Below, piece by piece: positions 16,652 to 24,427 of a stretch of 64,000 bases of DNA. A program made the translations under genes and the position numbers. Source of the stretch: Microbacterium sp. AK009 (GTDB lineage Bacteria; Actinomycetota; Actinomycetes; Actinomycetales; Microbacteriaceae); assembly GCF_013410955.1 (NCBI RefSeq), contig NZ_JACCCG010000001.1, forward strand, positions 248,001 to 312,000, written 5' to 3'. Each line of letters opens with the position of its first letter. The first letter of the stretch is position 1. The notes under the pieces are model-generated. The model was not told the origin of the DNA. It ran no database searches and saw only the letters and a list, made by a program, of their open reading frames with translations.

Positions 16652-16687
16652 AGCACCCCCGGCATCCGTGCGGACGCCGGGGGTGCT
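16652..16687 (+). terminator. Hairpin terminator of the proVWX operon
   Basis: Perfect 12-bp stem AGCACCCCCGGC/GCCGGGGGTGCT with a 12-base loop. No T-tract follows, which is common in actinobacteria. It can also serve the convergent phosphoribosyltransferase gene. Confidence 0.8.
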
Positions 16688-16755
16688 GTGACTCAGAACC
16701 CGCTCGGCTCGGTCCTGCCGTCCGAGCCTCGGCACACAGATCATTTACCGAGCGC

Positions 16756-17394
16756 TTATGAGTGCTCGTTGGTCTTCTCCAGCAGTTCCACCACCTCGGC
16801 CTCGGTGGTCTGGCCGAAGTCGCGGTAGTACTCGCCCACGGCCTGGAAGTCGACCGGCTGCTGAAGGCAGATCACCCGGTCGGCGCCGCGGACGCGGCGG
16901 ACGGCGTCGCTGCCCCCGACCGGTGCGGCCACGATCACATCGGCGGCGCCGCGTTCTCGGGCGACCAGGCACGCCGCGGAGGCGCTGGCGCCCGTCGCGA
17001 TGCCGTCGTCGATGATGAGGATGCTCGCGCCGGTGAGGGTGCGCGGCGGTCGATCGCCGCGCAGCGCCGCGGCGCGGCGGGTCAGCACATCGCGCTCGCG
17101 CTCTTCGACCGCGTCGATCTCGGCGCGGGTGACCCCGAAGTGACGCACGAGGTCGGTGTCGATGAGGCGGACACCCTCCTCGCCGATCGCCCCCATCGCG
17201 ACCTCGGGATGACGGGGGTAGCCGAGCTTGCGGACGATGATCACGTCGAGCGGCGCTCCGAGGACGGTCGCCACCTCGGCCGCCACGGGTACCCCGCCAC
17301 GGGGAAGCCCCGCCACCACATCCGCCGTCACGCCGAGGTTCCGCAGGTGGGCCCCGAGCCGCCGCCCCGCGTCGACCCTGTCGTCGAACATCAT
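16756..17394 (-). CDS. Phosphoribosyltransferase domain protein
   Basis: 212 residues of the type I PRTase fold. GLPRGGVPVAAEVA and VIIVRKLGYPRHPEVAMGAI precede the PRPP-binding loop SILIIDDGIATGASASAA. Proteins of this subgroup, often annotated as predicted phosphoribosyltransferases, are frequent in actinobacteria, but their base substrate is unknown. Two adjacent ATGs (17394 and 17391) could start it. It stands alone, 21 bp after the surface-protein gene on the same strand. Confidence 0.8.
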   Translation of the reverse strand: MMFDDRVDAGRRLGAHLRNLGVTADVVAGLPRGGVPVAAEVATVLGAPLDVIIVRKLGYPRHPEVAMGAIGEEGVRLIDTDLVRHFGVTRAEIDAVEERERDVLTRRAAALRGDRPPRTLTGASILIIDDGIATGASASAACLVARERGAADVIVAAPVGGSDAVRRVRGADRVICLQQPVDFQAVGEYYRDFGQTTEAEVVELLEKTNEHS

Positions 17395-17415
17395 TCAAGC
17401 CCTAGATCCTGCGGG

Positions 17416-18318
17416 TCACGCCCCGTCCATCCGCATGCTGTCGCCGCCCGGGCCGCTCGTGCCCGAGCCCGCCCCCGCCGTCTTGCTCCTGCGCGCCAGA
17501 ACGATCCACGTGATCACGATCGCGAGGATCAGCACGACGAGCGCGATGATGATCCCGATCAGCAGACCCGAGCTGTCTCCCGCCGGCTCCGGGGCCGGGG
17601 TCGGGCTTGCGGTCGTCGGCGTGGGCGTCGGTGTCGGTGTGGGCGCGGCCGTGACGGTGACATCCACCGACGCGAGAGGCGTCTCGCCGTCGCCGACCGC
17701 GATCACGAGGTCGCCCGCCTCGGTGGCGGTGAACGTGGTGGTCGCTTCGCCGTTCGTGACGGGTACCTGTGCCGACGTTCCGCCGCCGTCGAAGGTGCCG
17801 CTCCCGGTGCCGCCCAACCCGAACGAGGCCTGCTCGAGTCCGCCGAGTCCGGTCGCGGTGATCGTGGTGCTCTCGCCCGTGTCGATCGACGTCGGGTTGG
17901 CGGTGATCGTGACGCCGCCCCCGCCCCCACCGGCGGTGACGGTGATCTCCACGGTCGCGAGCACGTTCTCGCCGTCGCCGACAGAGATGGTGTTGGTGCC
18001 CTCGGCCAGCGCGCTGAACGTCGCGGTCGCCTCACCGTTCGCCACGGGCGCCTCGTAGATGCTGTCGTTGTTCTCGGTGAAGACGGCCGCCGAGGGGTCG
18101 CCGAGCCCGAAGAACGCCTGCTCGAGACCGCCGAGTCCTGTGGCGGTGACCGCGGTGGTGTCGCCGACCGCGATCGAGCTCTCCGCCGTCGTCACCTCCG
18201 GGGTTCCCGATGCCTGGGCCGCAGCGAACCCTCCGAGCGCCAGGACCGCAGCGCCGATACCGGCGAGCAGGGCGATTCGGAGGCGACGAGGACGACGGAT
18301 GACGGAGCTGGAAGTCAC
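17416..18318 (-). CDS. Membrane-anchored protein with two duplicated Ig-like domains
   Basis: 300 residues from a GTG at 18318. There is a signal peptide (RIALLAGIGAAVLALGGFAA), two copies of a beta-rich domain about 75 residues long, a Thr/Pro linker, one membrane helix (LLIGIIIALVVLILAIVITW) and a short cytoplasmic tail. The repeats align as TATGLGGLEQAFFGLG...NGEATATFSA...ISVGDGENVLATVEITVTA and TATGLGGLEQASFGLG...NGEATTTFTA...IAVGDGETPLASVDVTVTA. It looks like a surface adhesin or stalk; no catalytic motif is seen. The GTG start has only a weak AGAGAGCGAG ribosome site. Confidence 0.7.
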   Translation of the reverse strand: MTSSSVIRRPRRLRIALLAGIGAAVLALGGFAAAQASGTPEVTTAESSIAVGDTTAVTATGLGGLEQAFFGLGDPSAAVFTENNDSIYEAPVANGEATATFSALAEGTNTISVGDGENVLATVEITVTAGGGGGGVTITANPTSIDTGESTTITATGLGGLEQASFGLGGTGSGTFDGGGTSAQVPVTNGEATTTFTATEAGDLVIAVGDGETPLASVDVTVTAAPTPTPTPTPTTASPTPAPEPAGDSSGLLIGIIIALVVLILAIVITWIVLARRSKTAGAGSGTSGPGGDSMRMDGA

Positions 18319-18490
18319 GGTGGAACTCGCTCTCTGAGGCCGCGGTGGCGTGCCTCGAACGCTACACCCGCACACCGACATGGTGATAGCAACTCCTGGC
18401 GGTGCATCCGCGACCGGCCTACGGTGAGAACAACCTGGTGAGCGCCCGGTGTTCTGGCGGAGCGCTCGATGCCACGAGCAAGGAGTCACG

Positions 18491-19321
18491 ATGTCCAGCA
18501 AGACCGCGTCTCACACGACCACCGAGCCCACGACTCGCACCCGGGCGATCGCACGCCAGGTGATCATCCTCGTCAGTTCCCTCCTCGCGATCGCGGCGGC
18601 TTTCATCGGCTCGGGGGTGTTCTTCGGCACCCCGATCCAAGAGGCGGCGGGCGGGTTCCTCAACTCCGACTCCACCCTCATCGCCCCCGGCACCGGAGCG
18701 TTCCGCATCTGGAGCGTCATCTACACCGGCATGCTGGCCTACGCGATCTGGCAGGCCTTGCCCGCGCAGCGCTTCGATGAGCGGCAGCAGCGGATCGGCT
18801 GGTGGGTGGCCGCATCGCTCATCCTCAACGCCGTCTGGATCGGCGTCGTCCAGCTGAACCTGTTGGCCCTGAGCCTTCCGGTGATCGCCCTGCTGCTCGT
18901 GGTGCTGTGCCGGATCTTCGTGATCCTGCGACAGACGCGCCCGAAGAACAAGGTGGAGGTCGTCGTCGCCGACGGTGCGATCGGCCTCTATCTCGGCTGG
19001 GTCATCATCGCCACGGCCGCGAACGCTACGGCGATCTTCTACGCGGTCGGCTTCGACGGCTTCGGCATCGCGCCCGAGGTGTGGTCATCGTTCGTGCTCG
19101 CCGTCGCTGCGGCCGTCGGCATCGCCCTGGCCTTCTGGGGCGGCGGCCGCATCGCTCCGGCGCTCTCGCTCACCTGGGGTATCGCGTGGGTCGCCGTCGC
19201 ACGCTTCACCGACGAGCCCTTCTCGCCCCCGACGGGGGTGGCGGCGATCATCGCCGTCGTCCTGATCGTCATCGCGACCGTCGTCGCCCGCGTTCGACAC
19301 GACCGCGCGGTGCGCCGCTGA
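18491..19321 (+). CDS. TspO/MBR-type tryptophan-rich sensory protein
   Basis: 276 residues, larger than the classic 160-residue TspO because helices are added at the C-terminus (about seven or eight in all). The N-terminal five-helix part shows the TspO pattern: a Trp-containing helix (FRIWSVIYTGMLAYAIWQAL) and GWWVAASLILNAVWIGVVQLNL. Relatives bind tetrapyrroles or act in stress signalling; in actinobacteria the role is unknown. AAGGAG (18479-18484) precedes the ATG at 18491 and rejects an upstream ATG at 18449. Confidence 0.8.
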   Translation: MSSKTASHTTTEPTTRTRAIARQVIILVSSLLAIAAAFIGSGVFFGTPIQEAAGGFLNSDSTLIAPGTGAFRIWSVIYTGMLAYAIWQALPAQRFDERQQRIGWWVAASLILNAVWIGVVQLNLLALSLPVIALLLVVLCRIFVILRQTRPKNKVEVVVADGAIGLYLGWVIIATAANATAIFYAVGFDGFGIAPEVWSSFVLAVAAAVGIALAFWGGGRIAPALSLTWGIAWVAVARFTDEPFSPPTGVAAIIAVVLIVIATVVARVRHDRAVRR

Positions 19322-19334
19322 CCTCGGCTCGCCT

Positions 19335-19541
19335 CTATCGCTCCTCTTCGGAGCCGTCATCGGATTCCGGCGACGACCGCGCGTCCAGGGCCGCACCGAG
19401 CACAAGTCCGAACACCAACCCGAGCCCCGTTCCGATCGCGATGTTGTCGAAGAGCAGCATCCCGATGACGGCGCCGAAGGGGAGGCCCAGGGCGATGCCC
19501 AGGGCGATGCCGTTTCGTGACGTCTTTCCCTCATCCGCCAT
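19335..19541 (-). CDS. Small two-helix membrane protein
   Basis: 68 residues with two glycine-rich hydrophobic segments (GIALGIALGLPFGAVIGMLL and IGTGLGLVFGLVLGAAL) and an acidic C-terminus. The Gly-zipper pattern suggests tight helix packing. No function can be assigned. It is convergent with the TspO-like gene, 13 bp apart. Confidence 0.6.
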   Translation of the reverse strand: MADEGKTSRNGIALGIALGLPFGAVIGMLLFDNIAIGTGLGLVFGLVLGAALDARSSPESDDGSEEER

Positions 19542-19605
19542 CCGGCGAGCCTAGCCGTCTCCGTGGGCGGTCTCGTGGCAGAAAGACTCGTGATGCTGAT
19601 ACATT

Positions 19606-19620
19606 GTGAATAGCATTCAC
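19606..19620. promoter_or_regulatory. Palindromic operator before the SnoaL-MarR operon
   Basis: Perfect inverted repeat GTGAAT-AGC-ATTCAC, 14 bp before the SnoaL start and just after a TACATT -10-like hexamer (19600-19605). The second gene of the operon encodes a MarR-family protein, which probably binds here. Confidence 0.65.
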
Positions 19621-19633
19621 GAAAGGCGCGAGC

Positions 19634-20074
19634 ATGAGCGAGTCGACACACCCGAACATCACCCTGCTGCGCACGGGACTCGACCTGGTCGCCGCGGGCC
19701 GGTCCGATGAGGTCGTGGACCTTCTGGCTGACGACTTCCGCATCACCGTCCACGGCGCCCCCGAGACTCTCGTCGGGCGCGATGCCTGGCTCGGCAATGT
19801 CGCGATCATGAATGCGGCCTTCTCAGACGTGACGCTCGACATCCGGCACGAGCTCGCCGCGGGGGATCTCGCTGCGTTCAACATCACGTACACCGCTCGT
19901 CACACCGGCGAGTTCCTCGGGATACCCGCCACGGGCCGCACGGTGTCATGGCAGAGCCTCGAGCACTATCGGGTGCGCGACGGGCTCATCGCCGAGGAGT
20001 GGATCGCCTCCGACATCGGCGCTCTCCTGGGTCAGCTCACCGCGAAGGCAGCTCAGGCGCAGGAGGACTCGTGA
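19634..20074 (+). CDS. SnoaL-like ester cyclase family protein
   Basis: 146 residues with the SnoaL/NTF2-like cone fold: LLRTGLDLVAAGRSDEVVDLLADDFRITVHG, then ITYTARHTGEFLGIPATGRTVSWQSLEHYRVRDGLIAEEW. The segment HTGEFLGIPATGR is the family's best-conserved stretch. Most members are small-molecule binding proteins or enzymes without known substrate. GAAAGG lies ahead of the ATG. The stop overlaps the MarR start by one base, so the two are coupled, and a palindrome sits in the promoter. Confidence 0.82.
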   Translation: MSESTHPNITLLRTGLDLVAAGRSDEVVDLLADDFRITVHGAPETLVGRDAWLGNVAIMNAAFSDVTLDIRHELAAGDLAAFNITYTARHTGEFLGIPATGRTVSWQSLEHYRVRDGLIAEEWIASDIGALLGQLTAKAAQAQEDS

Positions 20075-20529
20075 TGATCGACGCCCTTCGCGTTCTCGAC
20101 GGTGTGATGCGTTTGGCGGACCTGGTCCAGCGCGACATGGCCGAGCCGTTCGCGGGCACCTCGCTCACCATGTCTCGGGCGGCTCTCCTCTGGGTGCTCC
20201 ACTCGACCGGGCCGTCGACGCAGCAGGCGCTTGCGACGGCGCTCGATGTGACTCCGCGCAACATCACCGGTCTCGTGGATGGACTCGAGGCGAGCGGCCA
20301 CGTCGCGCGTGCACCTCACCCGATCGATCGGCGGGCGACGCTCGTCACGCTCACCGATCTCGGCTCCGAGGTGATGCAGCAGATGGTCGCTCAGCGCGAG
20401 CACATGGCCGATGATCTGGTCGCCGAGCTCACGCCGGCCGAGCGGGAGGCTCTCAGCGCAGGCCTGGAGAAGCTGGCGGATCGCTATGAGACGATGCTGG
20501 CAGCCCGCGAGGGGAAGGGCTCCCCGTGA
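20074..20529 (+). CDS. MarR-family transcriptional regulator
   Basis: 151 residues. A winged helix-turn-helix is clear: STQQALATALDVTPRNITGLVDGLEASGHVARAPHPIDRRATLVTLT, including the wing Asp-Arg-Arg (DRRA). AGGAGG (20061-20066) is seven bases before the ATG at 20074; a GTG three bases upstream is possible. As second gene of the operon with a promoter palindrome at 19606-19620 it is probably an autorepressor released by a small ligand. Confidence 0.88.
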   Translation: MIDALRVLDGVMRLADLVQRDMAEPFAGTSLTMSRAALLWVLHSTGPSTQQALATALDVTPRNITGLVDGLEASGHVARAPHPIDRRATLVTLTDLGSEVMQQMVAQREHMADDLVAELTPAEREALSAGLEKLADRYETMLAAREGKGSP

Positions 20530-21236
20530 CATCCGCGTCTCCTCCGGCGTCGCCCGCCGCAACAGAGCCGGCGGTTCCCGGCCCTGCCTTCCCCGCCGAG
20601 ACGCGAGCCGATCGCGCGAGGCGTCTGGCGCGTCGCGCTGCGCAGATGGAGGCGGCCGGCTGGGTCAGTCTCGCCCGGCTCGCCTTCTTCCGGCCGCGCG
20701 TCCCCGCGGGAGCGGTCGCTGTGCCGTACCACCGGCCGGTCACCGGCATCCTCACGATCTTCATCGTGCTCTCGGCGCTCGAGGTTCCGATCGTCGATCT
20801 GATCGTGCACCCGTGGCCGTTCGTGCGCATTCCCCTTCTGATCCTCGGGATCTGGGGTGTCATCTTCATGCTCGGAATGCTCGCGGGCTATCTCACCCGC
20901 CCGCACGCCGTGGGCGTGGATGGCCTCCGCATTCGCCAGAGCACCGACCTCGAGATCGCGCTCACCTGGGATGACGTCCTGTCGGTCGCGCGCCGGCGCG
21001 AGATTCGGCACAACGGTCCGAAGTTCACGCCCGGGCGGTCGGATGACGCATGGACCCTGCACCTGCCGATGCAGGATGAGACCAACCTTTCAATCGAGCT
21101 CGAGGCCCCGATCGAAGTGGCGATGCCGCAGGGTGTTTTGAGTATCGACGAGATCCGCTTCTGGGCCGATGATCCGACGGCCTTCATGGACGCCGCGCGG
21201 CCGCACCTCGAGGCCGCGATTTCCTCCACGACGTGA
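20526..21236 (+). CDS. Membrane protein with PH-like cytoplasmic domain, unknown function
   Basis: 236 residues. A Pro/Ala-rich N-terminus, then two close membrane helices (about residues 72-92 and 98-122: ILTIFIVLSALEVPIVDLIV and RIPLLILGIWGVIFMLGMLA), then a beta-rich domain (GVDGLRIRQSTDLEIALTWDDVLSVARRRE) like bacterial PH domains. The GTG start overlaps the MarR stop by four bases (GTGA), placing it third in the SnoaL-MarR operon. No catalytic residue is apparent. Confidence 0.65.
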   Translation: MTSASPPASPAATEPAVPGPAFPAETRADRARRLARRAAQMEAAGWVSLARLAFFRPRVPAGAVAVPYHRPVTGILTIFIVLSALEVPIVDLIVHPWPFVRIPLLILGIWGVIFMLGMLAGYLTRPHAVGVDGLRIRQSTDLEIALTWDDVLSVARRREIRHNGPKFTPGRSDDAWTLHLPMQDETNLSIELEAPIEVAMPQGVLSIDEIRFWADDPTAFMDAARPHLEAAISSTT

Positions 21237-21278
21237 TCGGAACCGATGCCGCGGGGCCAGCCCGTGCGTCCGCGCGCG

Positions 21279-21446
21279 TCAGTGCGTGGGTGCGCTGCGG
21301 GCCGAGACCGCCCGGGCGGGTGCGGCGGGCCGCTCGTGCTGGTCGGCGACGGAGATGCTGCGGCCCACGAGAAGGCCGGCGGTGATCGAGAGGGCGATCC
21401 AGACGACGACGGCGAGGATCGCGATGACGAGGAGGGTGGTGACCAT
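21279..21446 (-). CDS. Small single-helix membrane protein
   Basis: 55 residues with one N-terminal helix (TTLLVIAILAVVVWIALSI) and a basic tail. The ATG at 21446 has AAGGAGAG four bases upstream, a strong ribosome site that supports a real gene. Function unknown. It is convergent with the PH-like gene. Confidence 0.6.
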   Translation of the reverse strand: MVTTLLVIAILAVVVWIALSITAGLLVGRSISVADQHERPAAPARAVSARSAPTH

Positions 21447-21638
21447 AAGACTCTCCTTCGAGTCTCGGTGGTGCTTCCGGACGGGTTGCGTTCCACGATA
21501 GGGCTGCCCCGTGGGGGTGGGCCGCTCATTGAGACAGTCCTGTGGAAATGTTGAGGAACCCCGTACGCCGACGATCGGTGGGTGTGCCCGGGCGACAACG
21601 GCTTTGCCGTCGCGGGGGCTCGGTTCGACAATCGGTGG

Positions 21639-22118
21639 ATGCGTGTCACACCTCGCCGGTTGGCCTGGGGCATGAGCCTCTGGCTGCCGAACCTCTTCAG
21701 CGGCATCCGGGTGCGGCGGTTCTCCGACGACTGGACGGAGGCGGTCGTCGAACTGCACGTCAATTGCTTCACACGGAACTACGTGGGCACGGCGTTCGGG
21801 GGATCGATGTCGGCGATGACCGATCCGTACTTCTTCATGCTGGTGATGCACCAGCTGGGGCGCGACTACGTCGTGTGGGACACCCGCGGCGAGATCGAGT
21901 TCCTCAAGCCCGGTCGCGGTGTGCTCACGGCACGCTTCCGCGTCGCGCCCGAGCAGGTCGCCGACCTCCGCGCCCGAGCGGCCGGCGGCGCCAAGGTGCG
22001 CGAGTGGTTCGAGACGACGATCACCGACGAGAGCGGCGACGTGGTCGCCCGCTGCCGCCGAGAGGTGTACATCCGCGAAAAGCGGCGCGTCACCGAGTCT
22101 CAGCCCGCCGAAGCCTGA
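21639..22118 (+). CDS. DUF4442 domain protein (hotdog-fold thioesterase-like)
   Basis: 159 residues. The segment VRRFSDDWTEAVVELHVNCFTRNYVGTAFGGSMSAMTDPYFFMLVM is the DUF4442 hotdog helix region, followed by DTRGEIEFLKPGRGVLTARFRV. Proteins of this type resemble acyl-CoA thioesterases, but the active acid is not clearly placed. I use the ATG at 21639, directly before the conserved region; an upstream in-frame start at 21582 adds 19 unconserved residues. Confidence 0.78.
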   Translation: MRVTPRRLAWGMSLWLPNLFSGIRVRRFSDDWTEAVVELHVNCFTRNYVGTAFGGSMSAMTDPYFFMLVMHQLGRDYVVWDTRGEIEFLKPGRGVLTARFRVAPEQVADLRARAAGGAKVREWFETTITDESGDVVARCRREVYIREKRRVTESQPAEA

Positions 22119-22153
22119 CCATCCCGATCAGGTCAGATCTCCGTTCGCTGGAG

Positions 22154-22173
22154 CCGGATCGTCCCCGATCCGG
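22154..22173. terminator. Bidirectional hairpin between DUF4442 and HNH genes
   Basis: Perfect 8-bp stem CCGGATCG/CGATCCGG with a TCCC loop, immediately beyond the HNH gene stop. A second, weaker hairpin (CTGACC/GGTCAG, 22115-22136) overlaps the end of the DUF4442 gene. Both lie between convergent genes. Confidence 0.6.
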
Positions 22174-23544
22174 TCAGAACGGTGCGACGCCGAGGCCTCC
22201 GTCGTCGGTGGGGACGAAGGCGACCCGTGAGGGTGGGTGGCTGTCGTAGGTCTTCCCGCCGGGGCTGGTGAATTTCAGGATGCCGCCGGGCAGCTGTTCG
22301 ACCATCCAGTTTGTTGCGTGTTTGAGGGTGTGGTGTCGGGCGCATTCGTTGCAGAGGTTGTCGTTGCAGCTGGGCCCACCGAGGGCGAAGTCCTTCGAAT
22401 GGTCGATGTGGCAGAGTTTCGCTGGTCTTCGGCAGCCCGGTGTTCGACAGGTCACATCCCGGGCATTGAGGAACCGGGTCTGGGAGGGATGCAGCTGATA
22501 CCTGTCCACCGCGGTGACCACCCCGGTGATGGCGTCGGTCATCACCCGTTCCCAGATCTTCGCGGTTCCTGCCATCCGCCTTGCGGTCTCCGGGTCGACG
22601 GGGGTGACCCCGTTCAGTTCCGCCCCGGAGTTCGTCACTCCGGTGAGGGTGGTGATGGGGATGGTGATCTGCACTTCGGCGCGGATCGCCCCCAGCCCGC
22701 CCTCCCGGCCGTCGGTGGGGTCGATCACCGGGGATCCGGCGAGGAGCATGTCCAGGGCCAGGTCGCACCGGATCTCATCCAGCGACCGGTCATCGAACCA
22801 CGGCTCAGCGTCCTTACTGAGCGCTTCGCCTTCGTCGCCGTTTGCTTCCGCTTCGGCCTGCGCGCTCGCGTAGGCGCGCCGTTTCGCGCGGTCGACGTCC
22901 TTGACCGTCGTCCCCTGCCCGGTGAGGCGGTGGTAGGCGCCGTGGACGTAGACGTTCCCACCCACGATCGTCAACGCCGACAGGGTGTCGTCGAGGTCGG
23001 TGACGAACACCCGCCGCCCTCGTATCGCGGTGTCGTGTCGTTCCTGGAGTGGGCGGGGGTCGAGGACGGCGGCGCGTTGGATGGCGTACTTCTTCGTCCG
23101 CGGCACCGTCTGCCGTTCCGCCTCCACCAGCACGATCCGCTCGTTCGCCGCCCGATCCACCGGGTCATCAATGACCCGTCCGGCGTCTTGGATCACCTGC
23201 GCATGCGCCCGCGTCACCCGACCCTCCGCCAACGCTTCCATCGTCTGCGGGAACCCGTGAATGAGCTCGTGGGCGTCGTGCATCTGCGTCTGCATCGACC
23301 GGTCGTTCACCCGGACGGCCATGCCCAGTTCGAGGGCCATGGACCGCAGCGGCATGTCCCGCTCCCGCGAGGAGGCGGACCCGATCCGCGACCGCTGCTC
23401 GAGCGTCAACGCGTACGCGTCCGCCAGCAGTCGGGTCTCTTTCGCCTCCAACGCCGCCCGACGCCGGCGCAGCTTCGCCAGTTCATCCGCGAACACCCCG
23501 GCGCGCTTATCCTCCGCCCGCCGCCGCTTCTCGTCCGCGTCCAT
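22174..23544 (-). CDS. DUF222/HNH endonuclease domain protein (13E12-type)
   Basis: 456 residues. The N-terminal three-quarters is the helical DUF222 region (LAEGRVTRAHAQVIQDAGRV, a hallmark). The C-terminal HNH nuclease region has zinc-type cysteines and catalytic histidines in CRTPGCRRPAKLCHIDHSKDFALGGPSCNDNLCNECARHH. Such genes are multicopy in actinobacteria and may move by homing or recombination; their targets are unknown. The region is intact, so it may be active. It is flanked by unrelated single genes, consistent with independent insertion. Confidence 0.85.
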   Translation of the reverse strand: MDADEKRRRAEDKRAGVFADELAKLRRRRAALEAKETRLLADAYALTLEQRSRIGSASSRERDMPLRSMALELGMAVRVNDRSMQTQMHDAHELIHGFPQTMEALAEGRVTRAHAQVIQDAGRVIDDPVDRAANERIVLVEAERQTVPRTKKYAIQRAAVLDPRPLQERHDTAIRGRRVFVTDLDDTLSALTIVGGNVYVHGAYHRLTGQGTTVKDVDRAKRRAYASAQAEAEANGDEGEALSKDAEPWFDDRSLDEIRCDLALDMLLAGSPVIDPTDGREGGLGAIRAEVQITIPITTLTGVTNSGAELNGVTPVDPETARRMAGTAKIWERVMTDAITGVVTAVDRYQLHPSQTRFLNARDVTCRTPGCRRPAKLCHIDHSKDFALGGPSCNDNLCNECARHHTLKHATNWMVEQLPGGILKFTSPGGKTYDSHPPSRVAFVPTDDGGLGVAPF

Positions 23545-23749
23545 TGAAAACCCCGTCTCGATGACCTACCCACATCATCGCAGAAGGTTCCGACATTGAA
23601 GCCGTCAGAAGCACAACCCTGTAGAAATAATGTTCCCCTTCCCGAGACGCGCAGTCCCGCACTCCTCGCCCCCACCCCTGACGAATGTCACCCCAAAACG
23701 TGTCACCCTGACACTGCCGCTGCGCGCCGACATCCGGTGCGATGGATCT

Positions 23750-24409
23750 ATGCCCACCCCCACCCCCTCCTGGCGAGCCCGCTTCGCCGAGCGCCGCGCC
23801 AAGCCCGGCGACGGGCGCCCGCTGCCGCCGTTCCGTTGGTGGCAGACCCTCGGGCGCTCGCTGTTCCTCCTCGACCTCGACACGGTCGAGGGTGCGAGAA
23901 CCACCTTCGCCGTCGACGTGCGCCAACTCGGCGACCGCGACGATGGAGTGGTCCGCGCCCGCCTCTACCGCGACGGCCGCCAGATTGCCGTGTCGAAGCT
24001 CCCCGCGCGATTCGCCGTCCCGGGCGGCCATATCGAGGTCGCCGCGCGCGCCTCCGGTCTTCGTCGCTGCCATTTCGTTCCGGATGCCGGTGAGGAACGT
24101 CAGCTCACCCCGCACCCTCGCTCGGCCGGAGGCCTGCGGGCGCGCCTTCATCGCCGTCATCCGGTCGTGAGTACCGTCATCGGCGTCATCGCTACACTCG
24201 TCGTGCTCGTCGGTGTGTGCATCACCGTGCCGCAGATCATCGAGACGATCTCGCAGGTGCCGGCGATCGCCGAGAGTATCGGTACGTTCGCGTCTCCGAT
24301 TCATCTCCCGCCCGCACTGAACATCACTGTCACCATCGCCGTGGTCCTCGCCAGCACCGAGCGCGCTCTCCGCCTGCGCTCGTCGTGGCTCGACGAGCTG
24401 GCCAACTGA
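23750..24409 (+). CDS. Hypothetical membrane protein with two C-terminal helices
   Basis: 219 residues from the ATG at 23750. The N-terminal half is soluble and beta-rich (TFAVDVRQLGDRDDGVVRARLYRDGRQIAVSKLPARFAV). Two helices follow: VVSTVIGVIATLVVLVGVCITV, about residues 140-163, and NITVTIAVVLASTERALRL, about 188-206. I do not recognise the family. It sits 18 bp upstream of the SGNH hydrolase gene and is probably co-transcribed. The region 23545-23749 contains GTCACCCY direct repeats and nothing else supportable. Confidence 0.6.
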   Translation: MPTPTPSWRARFAERRAKPGDGRPLPPFRWWQTLGRSLFLLDLDTVEGARTTFAVDVRQLGDRDDGVVRARLYRDGRQIAVSKLPARFAVPGGHIEVAARASGLRRCHFVPDAGEERQLTPHPRSAGGLRARLHRRHPVVSTVIGVIATLVVLVGVCITVPQIIETISQVPAIAESIGTFASPIHLPPALNITVTIAVVLASTERALRLRSSWLDELAN

Positions 24410-24427
24410 CATCGAAGGAGTACAGAC

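Noticed and set aside
22174..23544. The DUF222/HNH gene as part of an insertion sequence or intein
   Set aside because: No terminal inverted repeats, target duplication or transposase is visible around it; it is an intact free-standing gene.
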